64,000 nt of DNA from Luidia sarsii (lineage: Eukaryota > Echinodermata > Asteroidea > Paxillosida > Luidiidae): assembly GCA_949987565.1 (NCBI GenBank), contig OX465109.1:22709727-22773726 (forward strand), written 5' to 3'. Both the position numbers and the translations under genes were made by a program. Numbering within the stretch: the first letter of the stretch is position 1; every line of letters begins with the position of its first letter. The notes below the pieces were generated by a model. That model had not been told where the DNA came from. It saw only the letters and a program-made list of their open reading frames with translations, and did not search any database. Shown here in pieces: positions 13,780-27,210 of the stretch.

Positions 13780-15850
13780 GAGCCTGACTGTGATACACGT
13801 CTCTCTCCTGCCATGTCATGTTTTAAAACCGCAATGTACCTGACTGTGATACACGTCACTTTCCTGCCTTGTCATGTTTCAATACCGCAATGCGCCTGAC
13901 TGTGATACACGTCACTCTCCTGCCATGTCATGTTTCAATACCACAATGAGCCTGACTGTGATACACGTCACTCTCCTGCCATGTCATGTTTCAATACCGC
14001 AATAAGCCTGACTGCGATACACGTCACTCTCCTGCCATATCACGTTTCAATACCGCAATGCGCCTGACAGTGATAAACATCACTCTCCTGCCATGTCATG
14101 TTTCAATACCGCAATGAGCCTGACTGCGATACACGTCACTCTCCTGCCATATCATGTTTCAATACCACAATGAGTCTGACTGTGATACACGTCACTCTCC
14201 TGCCATGTCATGTTTCAATACCACAATGCGCCTGACTGTGATACACGTCACTCTCCTGCCATGTCATGTTTCAATACCACAATGCGCCTGACTGTGATAC
14301 ACGTCACTCTCCTGCCATGTCATGTTTCAATACCACAATGCGCCTGACTGTGATACACGTCACTCTCCTGCCATATCATGTTTCAATACCACAATGAGTC
14401 TGACTGTGATACACGTCACTCTCCTGCCATGTCATGTTTCAATACCGCAATGCGCCTGACTGTGATACACTTCACTCTCCTGCCATGTCATGTTTCAATA
14501 CCACAATGAGCCTGACTGTGATACACGTCACTCTCCTGCCATGTCATTTTTCAATACCGCAATGCGCCTGACTGTGATACAAGTCACTCTCCTGCCATGT
14601 CATGTTTCAATACTGCAATGAGCCTGACTGTGATACACGTCACTCTCCTGCCATGTCATGTTTCAATATCGCAATGCGCCTGACTGTGATACACGTCACT
14701 CTCCTGCCATGTCATGTTTCAATACCGCAATGCGCCTGACTGTGATCCACGTCACTCTCCTGCCATGTCATGTATCAATACCGCAATGAGCCTGACTGTG
14801 ATACATGTCACTCTCCTGCCATGTCATGTTTCAATACCGCAATAAGCCTGACTGTGATACACGTCACTCTCCTGCCATATCATGTTTCAATATCGCAATG
14901 AGCCTGACTATGATACACGTCACTCTCCTGCCATGTCATGTTTCAATAGCGCAATGCGCCTGACTGTGATACACGTCACTCTCCTGCCATGTCATGTTTC
15001 AATACTGCAATGAGCCTGACTGTGATACATGTCACTCTCCTGCCATGTCATGTTTCAATACCGCAATGCGCCTGACTGTGATACACGTCATTCTCCTGCC
15101 ATGTCATGTTTCAATACCGCAATGTGCCTGACTGTGATACACGTCACTCTCCTGCCATGTCATGTTTCAATACCGCAATGCGCCTGACTGTGATACACGT
15201 CACTCTCCTGCCATGTCATGTTTCAATACCGCAAAAAGCCTGACTGTGATACACGTCACTCTCCTGCCATGTCATGTTTCAATACCACAGGGAGCCTGAC
15301 TGTGATACACGTCTCTCTCCTGCCATGTCATGTTTTAAAACCGCAATGTACCTGACTGTGATACACGTCACTTTCCTGCCATGTCATGTTTCAATACCGC
15401 AATGCGCCTGACTGTGATACACGTCACTCTCCTGCCATGTCATGTTTCAATACCACAATGAGCCTGACTGTGATACACGTCACTCTCCTGCCATGTCATG
15501 TTTCAATACCGCAATAAGCCTGACTGCGATACACGTCACTCTCCTGCCATATAATGTTTCAATACCGCAATGCGCCTGACAGTGATAAACATCACTCTCC
15601 TGCCATGTCATGTTTCAATACCGCAATGAGCCTGACTGCGATACACGTCACTCTTCTGCCATATCATGTTTCAATACCTCAATGAGCCTGACTGTGATAC
15701 ACGTCACTCTCCTGCCATGTCATGTTTCAATACCACAATGCGCCTGACTGTGATACACGTCACTCTCCTGCCATGTCATGTTTCAATACCACAATGCGCC
15801 TGACTGTGATACACGTCACTCTCCTGCCATATCATGTTTCAATACCACAA
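13780..15850 (+). repeat. C module, copy 1 (~2.07 kb)
   Basis: TTTTAAAACC markers at 13,815 and 15,327 are 1,512 bp apart (27 monomers), against 1,400 bp in A and B, because two extra monomers were gained near 14,030-14,150 (including CATATCACGTTTC). The module recurs at 18,540-20,610 (offset 4,760 bp, 85 monomers) and partly at 28,770-30,630. Private variants here include GTGATCCACG (14,744), ACAAGTCAC (about 14,580), CCACAGGGAGCC (about 15,286) and CATATAATG (about 15,548). Edges are accurate to about one monomer. Confidence 0.85.
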
Positions 15851-16469
15851 TGAGACTGACTGTGATACACGTCACTCTCCTGCCATGTCATGTTTCAATA
15901 TCGCAATGCGCCTGACTGTGATACACGTCACTCTCCTGCCATGTCATGTTTCAATACCGCAATGCGCCTGACTGTGATCCACGTCACTCTCCTGCCATGT
16001 CATGTATCAATACCGCAATGAGCCTGACTGTGATACACGTCACTCTCCTGCCATGTCATTTTTCAATACCGCAATGCGCCTGACTGTGATACACGTCACT
16101 CTCCTGCCATGTCATGTTTCAATACTGCAATGAGCCTGACTGTGATACACGTCACTCTCCTGCCATGTCATTTTTCAATACCGCAATGCGCCTGACTGTG
16201 ATACACGTCACTCTCCTGCCATGTCATGTTTCAATACTGCAATGAGCCTGACTGTGATACATGTCACTCTCCTGCCATGTCATGTTTCAATACAGCAATG
16301 CGCCTGACTGTGTTACACGTCATTCTCCTGCCATGTCATGTTTCAATACCGCAATGTGCCTGACTGTGATACACGTCACTCTCCTGCCTTGTCATGTTTC
16401 AATACCGCAATGCGCCTGAATGTGATACACGTCACTCTCCTGCCATGTCATGTTTCAATACCGCAATGC
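15851..16469 (+). repeat. Junction segment after C module 1
   Basis: At about 15,890-16,020 a few monomers repeat those at 14,658-14,790: the rare GTGATCCACG appears at 14,744 and 15,976, 1,232 bp (22 monomers) apart, each followed by a GTCATGTATC monomer. The rest carries GTCATTTTTC, TGTGTTACACGTCATTC and TGAATGTGATAC monomers, which elsewhere come just before E blocks (for example about 22,354). This looks like a recombination join between the end of a C module and the start of an E block. Confidence 0.7.
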
Positions 16470-18353
16470 GCCTGACTGTGATACACGTCACTCTCCTGCA
16501 ATGTCATGTTTCAATACCGCAATACGCCTGACTGTGATACACGTCACTCTCCTGCCATGTCATGTTTCAATACCGCAATGCGCCTGACTGTGATACACGT
16601 CACTCTTCTGCCATGTCATGTTTCAATACCGCAATAAGCCTGACTGTGATACACGTCACTCTCCTGCCATGTCATGTTTCAATACCACAAAGCGCCTGAC
16701 TGTGATACACGTCACTCTCCTGCCATGTCTTGTTTCAATACCGCAATGCGCCTGACTGTGATACACGTCACTCTCCTGCCATGTCATGTTTCAATACCGC
16801 AATGCGCCTGATTGTGATACACGTCACTCTCCTGCCATGTCATGTTTCAATACCGCAATGCGCCTGACTGTGATACACGTCACTCTCCTGCCATGTCATG
16901 TTTCAATACCGCAATGAGCCTGACTGTGATACACGTCACTCTCCTGCCATGTCATGTTTCAATACTGCAATGAGCCTGACTGTGATACAGGTCACTCTCC
17001 TGCCATGTCATGTTTCAATACCGCAATAAGCCTGACTGTGATACACGTCACTCTCCTGCCATATCATGTTTCAATATCGCAATGAGCCTGACTGTGATAC
17101 ACGTCACTCTCCTGCCATGTCATGTTTCAATACCGCAATGAGCCTGACTGTGATACACGTCACTCTCCTGCGATGTCATGTTTCAATACCACAATGAGCC
17201 TGACTGTGATACACGTCACTCTCCTGCCATGTCATGTTTCAATACCGCAATGCGCCTGACTGTGATACACGTCACTCTCCTGCCATGTCATGTTTCAATA
17301 CCGCAATGAGCCTGACTGTGATACACGTCACTCTCCTGCCATGTCATGTTTCAATACCGCAATGAGCCTGACTGTGATACACGTCACTCTCCTGCCATAT
17401 CATGTTTCAATACCGCAATGCGCCTGACTGTGATACACGTCACTCTCCTGCCATGTCATGTTTCAATACCGCAATGCGCCTGACTGTGATACACTTCACT
17501 CTCCTGCCATGTCATGTTTCAATACCACAATGAGCCTGACTGTGATACACGTCACTCTCCTGCCATATCATGTTTCAATATCGCAATGAGCCTGACTGTG
17601 ATACACGTCACTCTCCTGCCATGTCATGTTTCAATACCGCAATGAGCCTGACTGTGATACACGTCACTCTCGTGCGATGTCATGTTACAATACCACAATG
17701 AGCCTGACTGTGATACACGTCACTCTCCTGCCATGTCATGTTTCAATACCGCAATGCGCCTGACTGTGATACACGTCACTCTCCTGCCATGTCATGTTTC
17801 AATACCGCAATGAGCCTGACTGTGATACACGTCACTCTCCTGCCATGTCATGTTTCAATACCGCAATGAGCCTGACTGTGATACACGTCACTCTCCTGCC
17901 ATGTCATGTTTCAATACTTCAATGAGCCTGACTGTGATACATGTCACTCTCCTGCCATGTCATGTTTCAATACCGCAATAAGCCTGACTGTGATACACGT
18001 CACTCTCCTGCCATATCATGTTTCAATATCGCAATGAGCCTGACTGTGATACACGTCACTCTCCTGCCATGTCATGTTTCAATACCGCAATGAGCCTGAC
18101 TGTGATACACGTCACTCTCCTGCGATGTCATGTTTCAATACCACAATGAGCCTGACTGTGATACACGTCACTCTCCTGCCATGTCATGTTTCAATACCGC
18201 AATGCGCCTGACTGTGATACACGTCACTCTCCTGCCATGTCATGTTTCAATACCGCAATGAGCCTGACTGTGATACACGTCACTCTCCTGCCATGTCATG
18301 TTTCAATACCGCAATGAGCCTGACTGTGATACACGTCACTCTCCTGCCATATC
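16470..18353 (+). repeat. E block, first copy, with internal repeats
   Basis: The E block is a recognisable run of monomers: CTGCAATGTC, CAATACGCC, CTTCTGCC, CACAAAGCGCC, GTCTTGTTTC and CCTGATTGTG, then many CAATGAGCC monomers and CTGCGATGTC. About 16,470-17,610 matches 20,610-21,754 at offset 4,144 bp (74 monomers), sharing the rare ATACAGGTC (16,987 and 21,131) and ACACTTCACT (17,491 and 21,635). The CGATGTC marker repeats inside the block at 17,171, 17,675 and 18,123 (steps of nine and eight monomers), so its right half is itself a tandem amplification. Confidence 0.82.
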
Positions 18354-18539
18354 ATGTTTCAATACCGCAATGCGCCTGACTGTAATACACGTCACTCTCC
18401 TGCCATGTCATGTTTCAATACCGCAATGCGCCTGACTGGGATACACGTCTCTCTCCTGTCATGTCATGTTTTAATACCACAATGCGCCTGGCTGCGATAC
18501 ACGTCACTCTCCTGCCGCGTCATGTTTCAATACCACAAT
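18354..18539 (+). repeat. Short GG block between E block and C module
   Basis: These monomers carry CTGTAATAC, CTGACTGGGATAC and CTGGCTGCGATAC followed by GCCGCGTC. This is the start of the GG block seen in fuller form at 23,338 (offset 4,984 bp, 89 monomers). It is cut short by the start of C module 2, so the join is inside the 18,354-18,659 open frame, which combines pieces of the two. The frame is not a gene. Confidence 0.75.
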
Positions 18540-20610
18540 GAGCCTGACTGTGATACACGTCTCTCTCCTGCCATGTCATGTTTTAAAACCGCAATGTACC
18601 TGACTGTGATACACGTCACTTTCCTGCCTTGTCATGTTTCAATACCGCAATGCGCCTGACTGTGATACACGTCACTCTCCTGCCATGTCATGTTTCAATA
18701 CCACAATGAGCCTGACTGTGATACACGTCACTCTCCTGCCATGTCATGTTTCAATACCGCAATAAGCCTGACTGCGATACACGTCACTCTCCTGCCATAT
18801 CACGTTTCAATACCGCAATGCGCCTGACAGTGATAAACATCACTCTCCTGCCATGTCATGTTTCAATACCGCAATGAGCCTGACTGCGATACACGTCACT
18901 CTCCTGCCATATCATGTTTCAATACCACAATGAGTCTGACTGTGATACACGTCACTCTCCTGCCATGTCATGTTTCAATACCACAATGCGCCTGACTGTG
19001 ATACACGTCACTCTCCTGCCATGTCATGTTTCAATACCACAATGCGCCTGACTGTGATACACGTCACTCTCCTGCCATGTCATGTTTCAATACCACAATG
19101 CGCCTGACTGTGATACACGTCACTCTCCTGCCATATCATGTTTCAATACCACAATGAGTCTGACTGTGATACACGTCACTCTCCTGCCATGTCATGTTTC
19201 AATACCGCAATGCGCCTGACTGTGATACACTTCACTCTCCTGCCATGTCATGTTTCAATACCACAATGAGCCTGACTGTGATACACGTCACTCTCCTGCC
19301 ATGTCATTTTTCAATACCGCAATGCGCCTGACTGTGATACACGTCACTCTCCTGCCATGTCATGTTTCAATACTGCAATGAGCCTGACTGTGATACACGT
19401 CACTCTCCTGCCATGTCATGTTTCAATATCGCAATGCGCCTGACTGTGATACACGTCACTCTCCTGCCATGTCATGTTTCAATACCGCAATGCGCCTGAC
19501 TGTGATACACGTCACTCTCCTGCCATGTCATGTATCAATACCGCAATGAGCCTGACTGTGATACATGTCACTCTCCTGCCATGTCATGTTTCAATACCGC
19601 AATAAGCCTGACTGTGATACACGTCACTCTCCTGCCATATCATGTTTCAATATCGCAATGAGCCTGACTATGATACACGTCACTCTCCTGCCATGTCATG
19701 TTTCAATAGCGCAATGCGCCTGACTGTGATACACGTCACTCTCCTGCCATGTCATGTTTCAATACTGCAATGAGCCTGACTGTGATACATGTCACTCTCC
19801 TGCCATGTCATGTTTCAATACCGCAATGCGCCTGACTGTGATACACGTCATTCTCCTGCCATGTCATGTTTCAATACCGCAATGTGCCTGACTGTGATAC
19901 ACGTCACTCTCCTGCCATGTCATGTTTCAATACCGCAATGCGCCTGACTGTGATACACGTCACTCTCCTGCCATGTCATGTTTCAATACCGCAAAAAGCC
20001 TGACTGTGATACACGTCACTCTCCTGCCATGTCATGTTTCAATACCACAATGAGCCTGACTGTGATACACGTCTCTCTCCTGCCATGTCATGTTTTAAAA
20101 CCGCAATGTACCTGACTGTGATACACGTCACTTTCCTGCCATGTCATGTTTCAATACCGCAATGCGCCTGACTGTGATACACGTCACTCTCCTGCCATGT
20201 CATGTTTCAATACCACAATGAGCCTGACTGTGATACACGTCACTCTCCTGCCATGTCATGTTTCAATACCGCAATAAGCCTGACTGCGATACACGTCACT
20301 CTCCTGCCATATCATGTTTCAATACCGCAATGCGCCTGACAGTGATAAACATCACTCTCCTGCCATGTCATGTTTCAATACCGCAATGAGCCTGACTGCG
20401 ATACACGTCACTCTCCTGCCATATCATGTTTCAATACCTCAATGAGCCTGACTGTGATACACGTCACTCTCCTGCCATGTCATGTTTCAATACCACAATG
20501 CGTCTGACTGTGATACACGTCACTCTCCTGCCATGTCATGTTTCAATACCACAATGCGCCTGACTGTGATACACGTCACTCTCCTGCCATATCATGTTTC
20601 AATACCGCAA
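18540..20610 (+). repeat. C module, copy 2
   Basis: This copy matches 13,780-15,850 at a constant offset of 4,760 bp. Supporting pairs are CATATCACG (14,037 and 18,797) and the TTTTAAAA markers (13,815/15,327 and 18,575/20,087). The match ends near 20,610: copy 1 goes on to a CCACAATGAGACTG monomer and copy 2 switches directly to E-block monomers. Copy 2 lacks the private GATCCACG and CACAGGGAGCC of copy 1 and has its own CCACAATGCGTCTG (about 20,500), shared with copy 3 (about 30,525). Copies 2 and 3 are thus closer to each other than to copy 1. Confidence 0.85.
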
Positions 20611-21839
20611 TGCGCCTGACTGTGATACACGTCACTCTCCTGCAATGTCATGTTTCAATACCGCAATACGCCTGACTGTGATACACGTCACTCTCCTGCC
20701 ATGTCATGTTTCAATACCGCAATGCGCCTGACTGTGATACACGTCACTCTTCTGCCATGTCATGTTTCAATACCGCAATAAGCCTGACTGTGATACACGT
20801 CACTCTCCTGCCATGTCATGTTTCAATACCACAAAGCGCCTGACTGTGATACACGTCACTCTCCTGCCATGTCTTGTTTTAATACCGCAATGCGCCTGAC
20901 TGTGATACACGTCACTCTCCTGCCATGTCATGTTTCAATACCGCAATGCGCCTGATTGTGATACACGTCACTCTCCTGCCATGTCATGTTTCAATACCGC
21001 AATGCGCCTGACTGTGATACACGTCACTCTCCTGCCATGTCATGTTTCAATACCGCAATGAGCCTGACTGTGATACACGTCACTCTCCTGCCATGTCATG
21101 TTTCAATACTGCAATGAGCCTGACTGTGATACAGGTCACTCTCCTGCCATGTCATGTTTCAATACCGCAATAAGCCTGACTGTGATACACGTCACTCTCC
21201 TGCCATATCATGTTTCAATATCGCAATGAGCCTGACTGTGATACACGTCACTCTCCTGCCATGTCATGTTTCAATACCGCAATGAGCCTGACTGTGATAC
21301 ACGTCACTCTCCTGCGATGTCATGTTTCAATACCACAATGAGCCTGACTGTGATACACGTCACTCTCCTGCCATGTCATGTTTCAATACCGCAATGCGCC
21401 TGACTGTGATACACGTCACTCTCCTGCCATGTCATGTTTCAATACCGCAATGAGCCTGACTGTGATACACGTCACTCTCCTGCCATGTCATGTTTCAATA
21501 CCGCAATGAGCCTGACTGTGATACACGTCACTCTCCTGCCATATCATGTTTCAATACCGCAATGCGCCTGACTGTGATACACGTCACTCTCCTGCCATGT
21601 CATGTTTCAATACCGCAATGCGCCTGACTGTGATACACTTCACTCTCCTGCCATGTCATGTTTCAATACCACAATGAGCCTGACTGTGATACACGTCACT
21701 CTCCTGCCATATCATGTTTCAATATCGCAATGAGCCTGACTGTGATACACGTCACTCTCCTGCCATGTCATGTTTTAAAACCGCAATGTACCTGACTGTG
21801 ATACACGTCACTTTCCTGCCATGTCATGTTTCAATACCG
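20611..21839 (+). repeat. E block, second copy
   Basis: This copy matches 16,470-17,610 at offset 4,144 bp up to about 21,754, including CTGATTGTG (16,811 and 20,955) and ATACAGGTC. A variant of its own is GTCTTGTTTTAATAC (about 20,872). It ends with a TTTTAAAACC monomer at 21,767 that is joined to a GTCACTCTCC monomer on its left rather than the usual GTCTCTCTCC. That marks a join to C- or A-type sequence before the large duplication that starts near 21,840. Confidence 0.78.
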
Positions 21840-24800
21840 CAATGCGCCTGACTGTGATACACGTCACTCTACTGCCATGTAGTCTTTCAATACCGCAATG
21901 CGCCTGACTGTGATACACTTCACTCTCCTGCCATGTCATGTTTCAATACCACAATGAGCCTGACTGTGATACACGTCACTCTCCTGCCATGTCATTTTTC
22001 AATACCGCAATGCGCCTGACTGTGATACACGTCACTCTCCTGCCATGTCATGTTTCAATACTGCAATGAGCCTGACTGTGATACACGTCACTCTCCTGCC
22101 ATGTCATTTTTCAATACCGCAATGCGCCTGACTGTGATACACGTCACTCTCCTGCCATGTCATGTTTCAATACTGCAATGAGCCTGACTGTGATACATGT
22201 CACTCTCCTGCCATGTCATGTTTCAATACAGCAATGCGCCTGACTGTGTTACACGTCATTCTCCTGCCATGTCATGTTTCAATACCGCAATGTGCCTGAC
22301 TGTGATACACGTCACTCTCCTGCCTTGTCATGTTTCAATACCGCAATGCGCCTGAATGTGATACACGTCACTCTCCTGCCATGTCATGTTTCAATACCGC
22401 AATGCGCCTGACTGTGATACACGTCACTCTCCTGCAATGTCATGTTTCAATACCGCAATACGCCTGACTGTGATACACGTCACTCTCCTGCCATGTCATG
22501 TTTCAATACCGCAATGCGCCTGACTGTGATACACGTCACTCTTCTGCCATGTCATGTTTCAATACCGCAATAAGCCTGACTGTGATACACGTCACTCTCC
22601 TGCCATGTCATGTTTCAATACCACAAAGCGCCTGACTGTGATACACGTCACTCTCCTGCCATGTCTTGTTTCAATACCGCAATGCGCCTGACTGTGATAC
22701 ACGTCACTCTCCTGCCATGTCATGTTTCAATACCGCAATGCGCCTGATTGTGATACACGTCACTCTCCTGCCATGTCATGTTTCAATACCGCAATGCGCC
22801 TGACTGTGATACACGTCACTCTCCTGCCATGTCATGTTTCAATACCGCAATGAGCCTGACTGTGATACACGTCACTCTCCTGCCATGTCATGTTTCAATA
22901 CTGCAATGAGCCTGACTGTGATACATGTCACTCTCCTGCCATGTCATGTTTCAATACCGCAATAAGCCTGACTGTGATACACGTCACTCTCCTGCCATAT
23001 CATGTTTCAATATCGCAATGAGCCTGACTGTGATACACGTCACTCTCCTGCCATGTCATGTTTCAATACCGCAATGAGCCTGACTGTGATACACGTCACT
23101 CTCCTGCGATGTCATGTTTCAATACCACAATGAGCCTGACTGTGATACACGTCACTCTCCTGCCATGTCATGTTTCAATACCGCAATGCGCCTGACTGTG
23201 ATACACGTCACTCTCCTGCCATGTCATGTTTCAATACCGCAATGAGCCTGACTGTGATACACGTCACTCTCCTGCCATGTCATGTTTCAATACCGCAATG
23301 AGCCTGACTGTGATACACGTCACTCTCCTGCCATATCATGTTTCAATACCGCAATGCGCCTGACTGTAATACACGTCACTCTCCTGCCATGTCATGTTTC
23401 AATACCGCAATGCGCCTGACTGGGATACACGTCTCTCTCCTGTCATGTCATGTTTTAATACCACAATGCGCCTGGCTGCGATACACGTCACTCTCCTGCC
23501 GCGTCATGTTTCAATACCGCAATGCGCCTGACTGTGATACACGTCACTCTCCTGCCATGTCATGTTTCAATACCGCAATGCGCCTGACTGTGATACACGT
23601 CATTCTCCTGCCATGTCATGTTTTAATACCGCAATGTGCCTGACTGTGATACACGTCACTCTCCTGCCATGTCATGTTTCAATACCACAATGCGCCTGAC
23701 TGTGATACACGTCTCTCTCCTGTCATGTCATGATTCAATACCACAATGCGCCTGACTGGGATACACGTCTCTCTCCTGTCATGTCATGTTTTAATACCAC
23801 AATGCGCCTGGCTGCGATACACGTCACTCTCCTGCCATGTCATGTTTCAATACCGCAATGCGCCTGACTGTGATACACGTCACTCTCCTGCCATGTCATG
23901 TATCAATACCGCAATGAGCCTGACTGTGATACATGTCACTCTCCTGCCATGTCATGTTTCAATACCGCAATAAGCCTGACTGTGATACACGTCACTCTCC
24001 TGCCATATCATGTTTCAATATCGCAATGAGCCTGACTATGATACACGTCACTCTCCTGCCATGTCATGTTTCAATAGCGCAATGCGCCTGACTGTGATAC
24101 ACGTCACTCTCCTGCCATGTCATGTTTCAATACTGCAATGAGCCTGACTGTGATACATGTCACTCTCCTGCCATGTCATGTTTCAATACCGCAATGCGCC
24201 TGACTGTGATACACGTCATTCTCCTGCCATGTCATGTTTCAATACCGCAATGTGCCTGACTGTGATACACGTCACTCTCCTGCCATGTCATGTTTCAATA
24301 CCGCAATGCGCCTGACTGTGATACACGTCACTCTCCTGCCATGTCATTTTTCAATACCGCAAAAAGCCTGACTGTGATACACGTCACTCTCCTGCCATGT
24401 CATGTTTCAATACCACAATGAGCCTGACTGTGATACACGTCTCTCTCCTGCCATGTCATGTTTTAAAACCGCAATGTACCTGACTGTGATACACGTCACT
24501 TTCCTGCCATGTCATGTTTCAATACCGCAATGCGCCTGACTGTGATACACGTCACTCTCCTGCCATGTCATGTTTCAATACCACAATGAGCCTGACTGTG
24601 ATACACGTCACTCTCCTGCCATGTCATGTTTCAATACCGCAATAAGCCTGACTGCGATACACGTCACTCTCCTGCCATATCATGTTTCAATACCGCAATG
24701 CGCCTGACAGTGATAAACATCACTCTCCTGCCATGTCATGTTTCAATACCGCAATGAGCCTGACTGCGATACACGTCACTCTCCTGCCATATCATGTTTC

Positions 24801-27210
24801 AATACCTCAATGAGCCTGACTGTGATACACGTCACTCTCCTGCCATGTCATGTTTCAATACCACAATGCGCCTGACTGTGATACACGTCACTCTCCTGCC
24901 ATGTCATGTTTCAATACCACAATGCGCCTGACTGTGATACACGTCACTCTCCTGCCATGTCATGTTTCAATACCACAATGCGCCTGACTGTGATACACGT
25001 CACTCTCCTGCCATATCATGTTTCAATACCACAATGAGACTGACTGTGATACACGTCACTCTACTGCCATGTAGTCTTTCAATACCGCAATGCGCCTGAC
25101 TGTGATACACTTCACTCTCCTGCCATGTCATGTTTCAATACCACAATGAGCCTGACTGTGATACACGTCACTCTCCTGCCATGTCATTTTTCAATACCGC
25201 AATGCGCCTGACTGTGATACACGTCACTCTCCTGCCATGTCATGTTTCAATACTGCAATGAGCCTGACTGTGATACACGTCACTCTCCTGCCATGTCATT
25301 TTTCAATACCGCAATGCGCCTGACTGTGATACACGTCACTCTCCTGCCATGTCATGTTTCAATACTGCAATGAGCCTGACTGTGATACATGTCACTCTCC
25401 TGCCATGTCATGTTTCAATACAGCAATGCGCCTGACTGTGTTACACGTCATTCTCCTGCCATGTAATGTTTCAATACCGCAATGTGCCTGACTGTGATAC
25501 ACGTCACTCTCCTGCCTTGTCATGTTTCAATACCGCAATGCGCCTGAATGTGATACACGTCACTCTCCTGCCATGTCATGTTTCAATACCGCAATGCGCC
25601 TGACTGTGATACACGTCACTCTCCTGCAATGTCATGTTTCAATACCGCAATACGCCTGACTGTGATACACGTCACTCTCCTGCCATGTCATGTTTCAATA
25701 CCGCAATGCGCCTGACTGTGATACACGTCACTCTTCTGCCATGTCATGTTTCAATACCGCAATAAGCCTGACTGTGATACACGTCACTCTCCTGCCATGT
25801 CATGTTTCAATACCACAAAGCGCTTGACTGTGATACACGTCACTCTCCTGCCATGTCTTGTTTCAATACCGCAATGCGCCTGACTGTGATACACGTCACT
25901 CTCCTGCCATGTCATGTTTCAATACCGCAATGCGCCTGATTGTGATACACGTCACTCTCCTGCCATGTCATGTTTCAATACCGCAATGCGCCTGACTGTG
26001 ATACACGTCACTCTCCTGCCATATCATGTTTCAATACCGCAATGAGCCTGACTGTGATACACGTCACTCTCCTGCCATGTCATGTTTCAATACTGCAATG
26101 AGCCTGACTGTGATACATGTCACTCTCCTGCCATGTCAGGTTTCAATACCGCAATAAGCCTGACTGTGATACACGTCACTCTCCTTCCATATCATGTTTC
26201 AATATCGCAATGAGCCTGACTGTGATACACGTCACTCTCCTGCCATGTCATGTTTCAATACCGCAATGAGCCTGACTGTGATACACGTCACTCTCCTGCG
26301 ATGTCATGTTTCAATACCACAATGAGCCTGACTGTGATACACGTCACTCTCCTGCCATGTCATGTTTCAATACCGCAATGCGCCTGACTGTGATACACGT
26401 CACTCTCCTGCCATGTCATGTTTCAATACCGCAATGAGCCTGACTGTGATACACGTCACTCTCCTGCCATGTCATGTTTCAATACCGCAATGAGCCTGAC
26501 TGTGATACACGTCACTCTCCTGCCATGTCATGTTTCAATACCGCAATGCGCCTGACTGTAATACACGTCACTCTCCTGCCATGTCATGTTTCAATACCGC
26601 AATGCGCCTGACTGGGATACACGTCTCTCTCCTGTCATGTCATGTTTTAATACCACAATGCGCCTGGCTGCGATACACGTCACTCTCCTGCCGCGTCATG
26701 TTTCAATACCGCAATGCGCCTGACTGTGATACACGTCACTCTCCTGCCATGTCATGTTTCAATACCGCAATGCGCCTGACTGTGATACACGTCATTCTCC
26801 TGCCATGTCATGTTTTAATACCGCAATGTGCCTGACTGTGATACACGTCACTCTCCTGCCATGTCATGTTTCAATACCACAATGCGCCTGACTGTGATAC
26901 ACGTCTCTCTCCTGTCATGTCATGATTCAATACCACAATGCGCCTGACTGGGATACACGTCTCTCTCCTGTCATGTCATGTTTTAATACCACAATGCGCC
27001 TGGCTGCGATACACGTCTCTCTCCTGCCACGTCATGTTTCAATACCGCAATGCGCCTCACTGTTATACACGTAACTCTCCTGCCATGTCATGTTTCAATA
27101 CCAGAATGCGCCTGACTGTGATACACGTCACTCTCCTGCCATGTCATGTTTCAATACCGCAATGCGCCTGACTGTGATACACGTCACTCTCCTGCCATGT
27201 CATGTTTCAA
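21840..27210 (+). repeat. 5.4 kb duplicated segment, copy 1
   Basis: The segment recurs at about 30,632-36,338 with an offset of 8,792 bp (157 monomers). Inside it, 21,840-23,830 and 25,030-27,020 are a repeated pair at offset 3,192 bp (57 monomers), each running from CTACTGCCATGTAGTCT through an E block to a GG block. Examples are ACTGCCATGTAGTCT at 21,871 and 25,063 and CTGATTGTG at 22,747 and 25,939. The spacer between them holds a TTTTAAAA marker (24,455). Rare variants shared with the distant copy include CCATGTAATG (25,461 and 34,253) and AAGCGCTTGAC (about 25,819 and 34,611). Private ones include GTCAGGTTTC and CTTCCATATC (about 26,140-26,190). Confidence 0.88.
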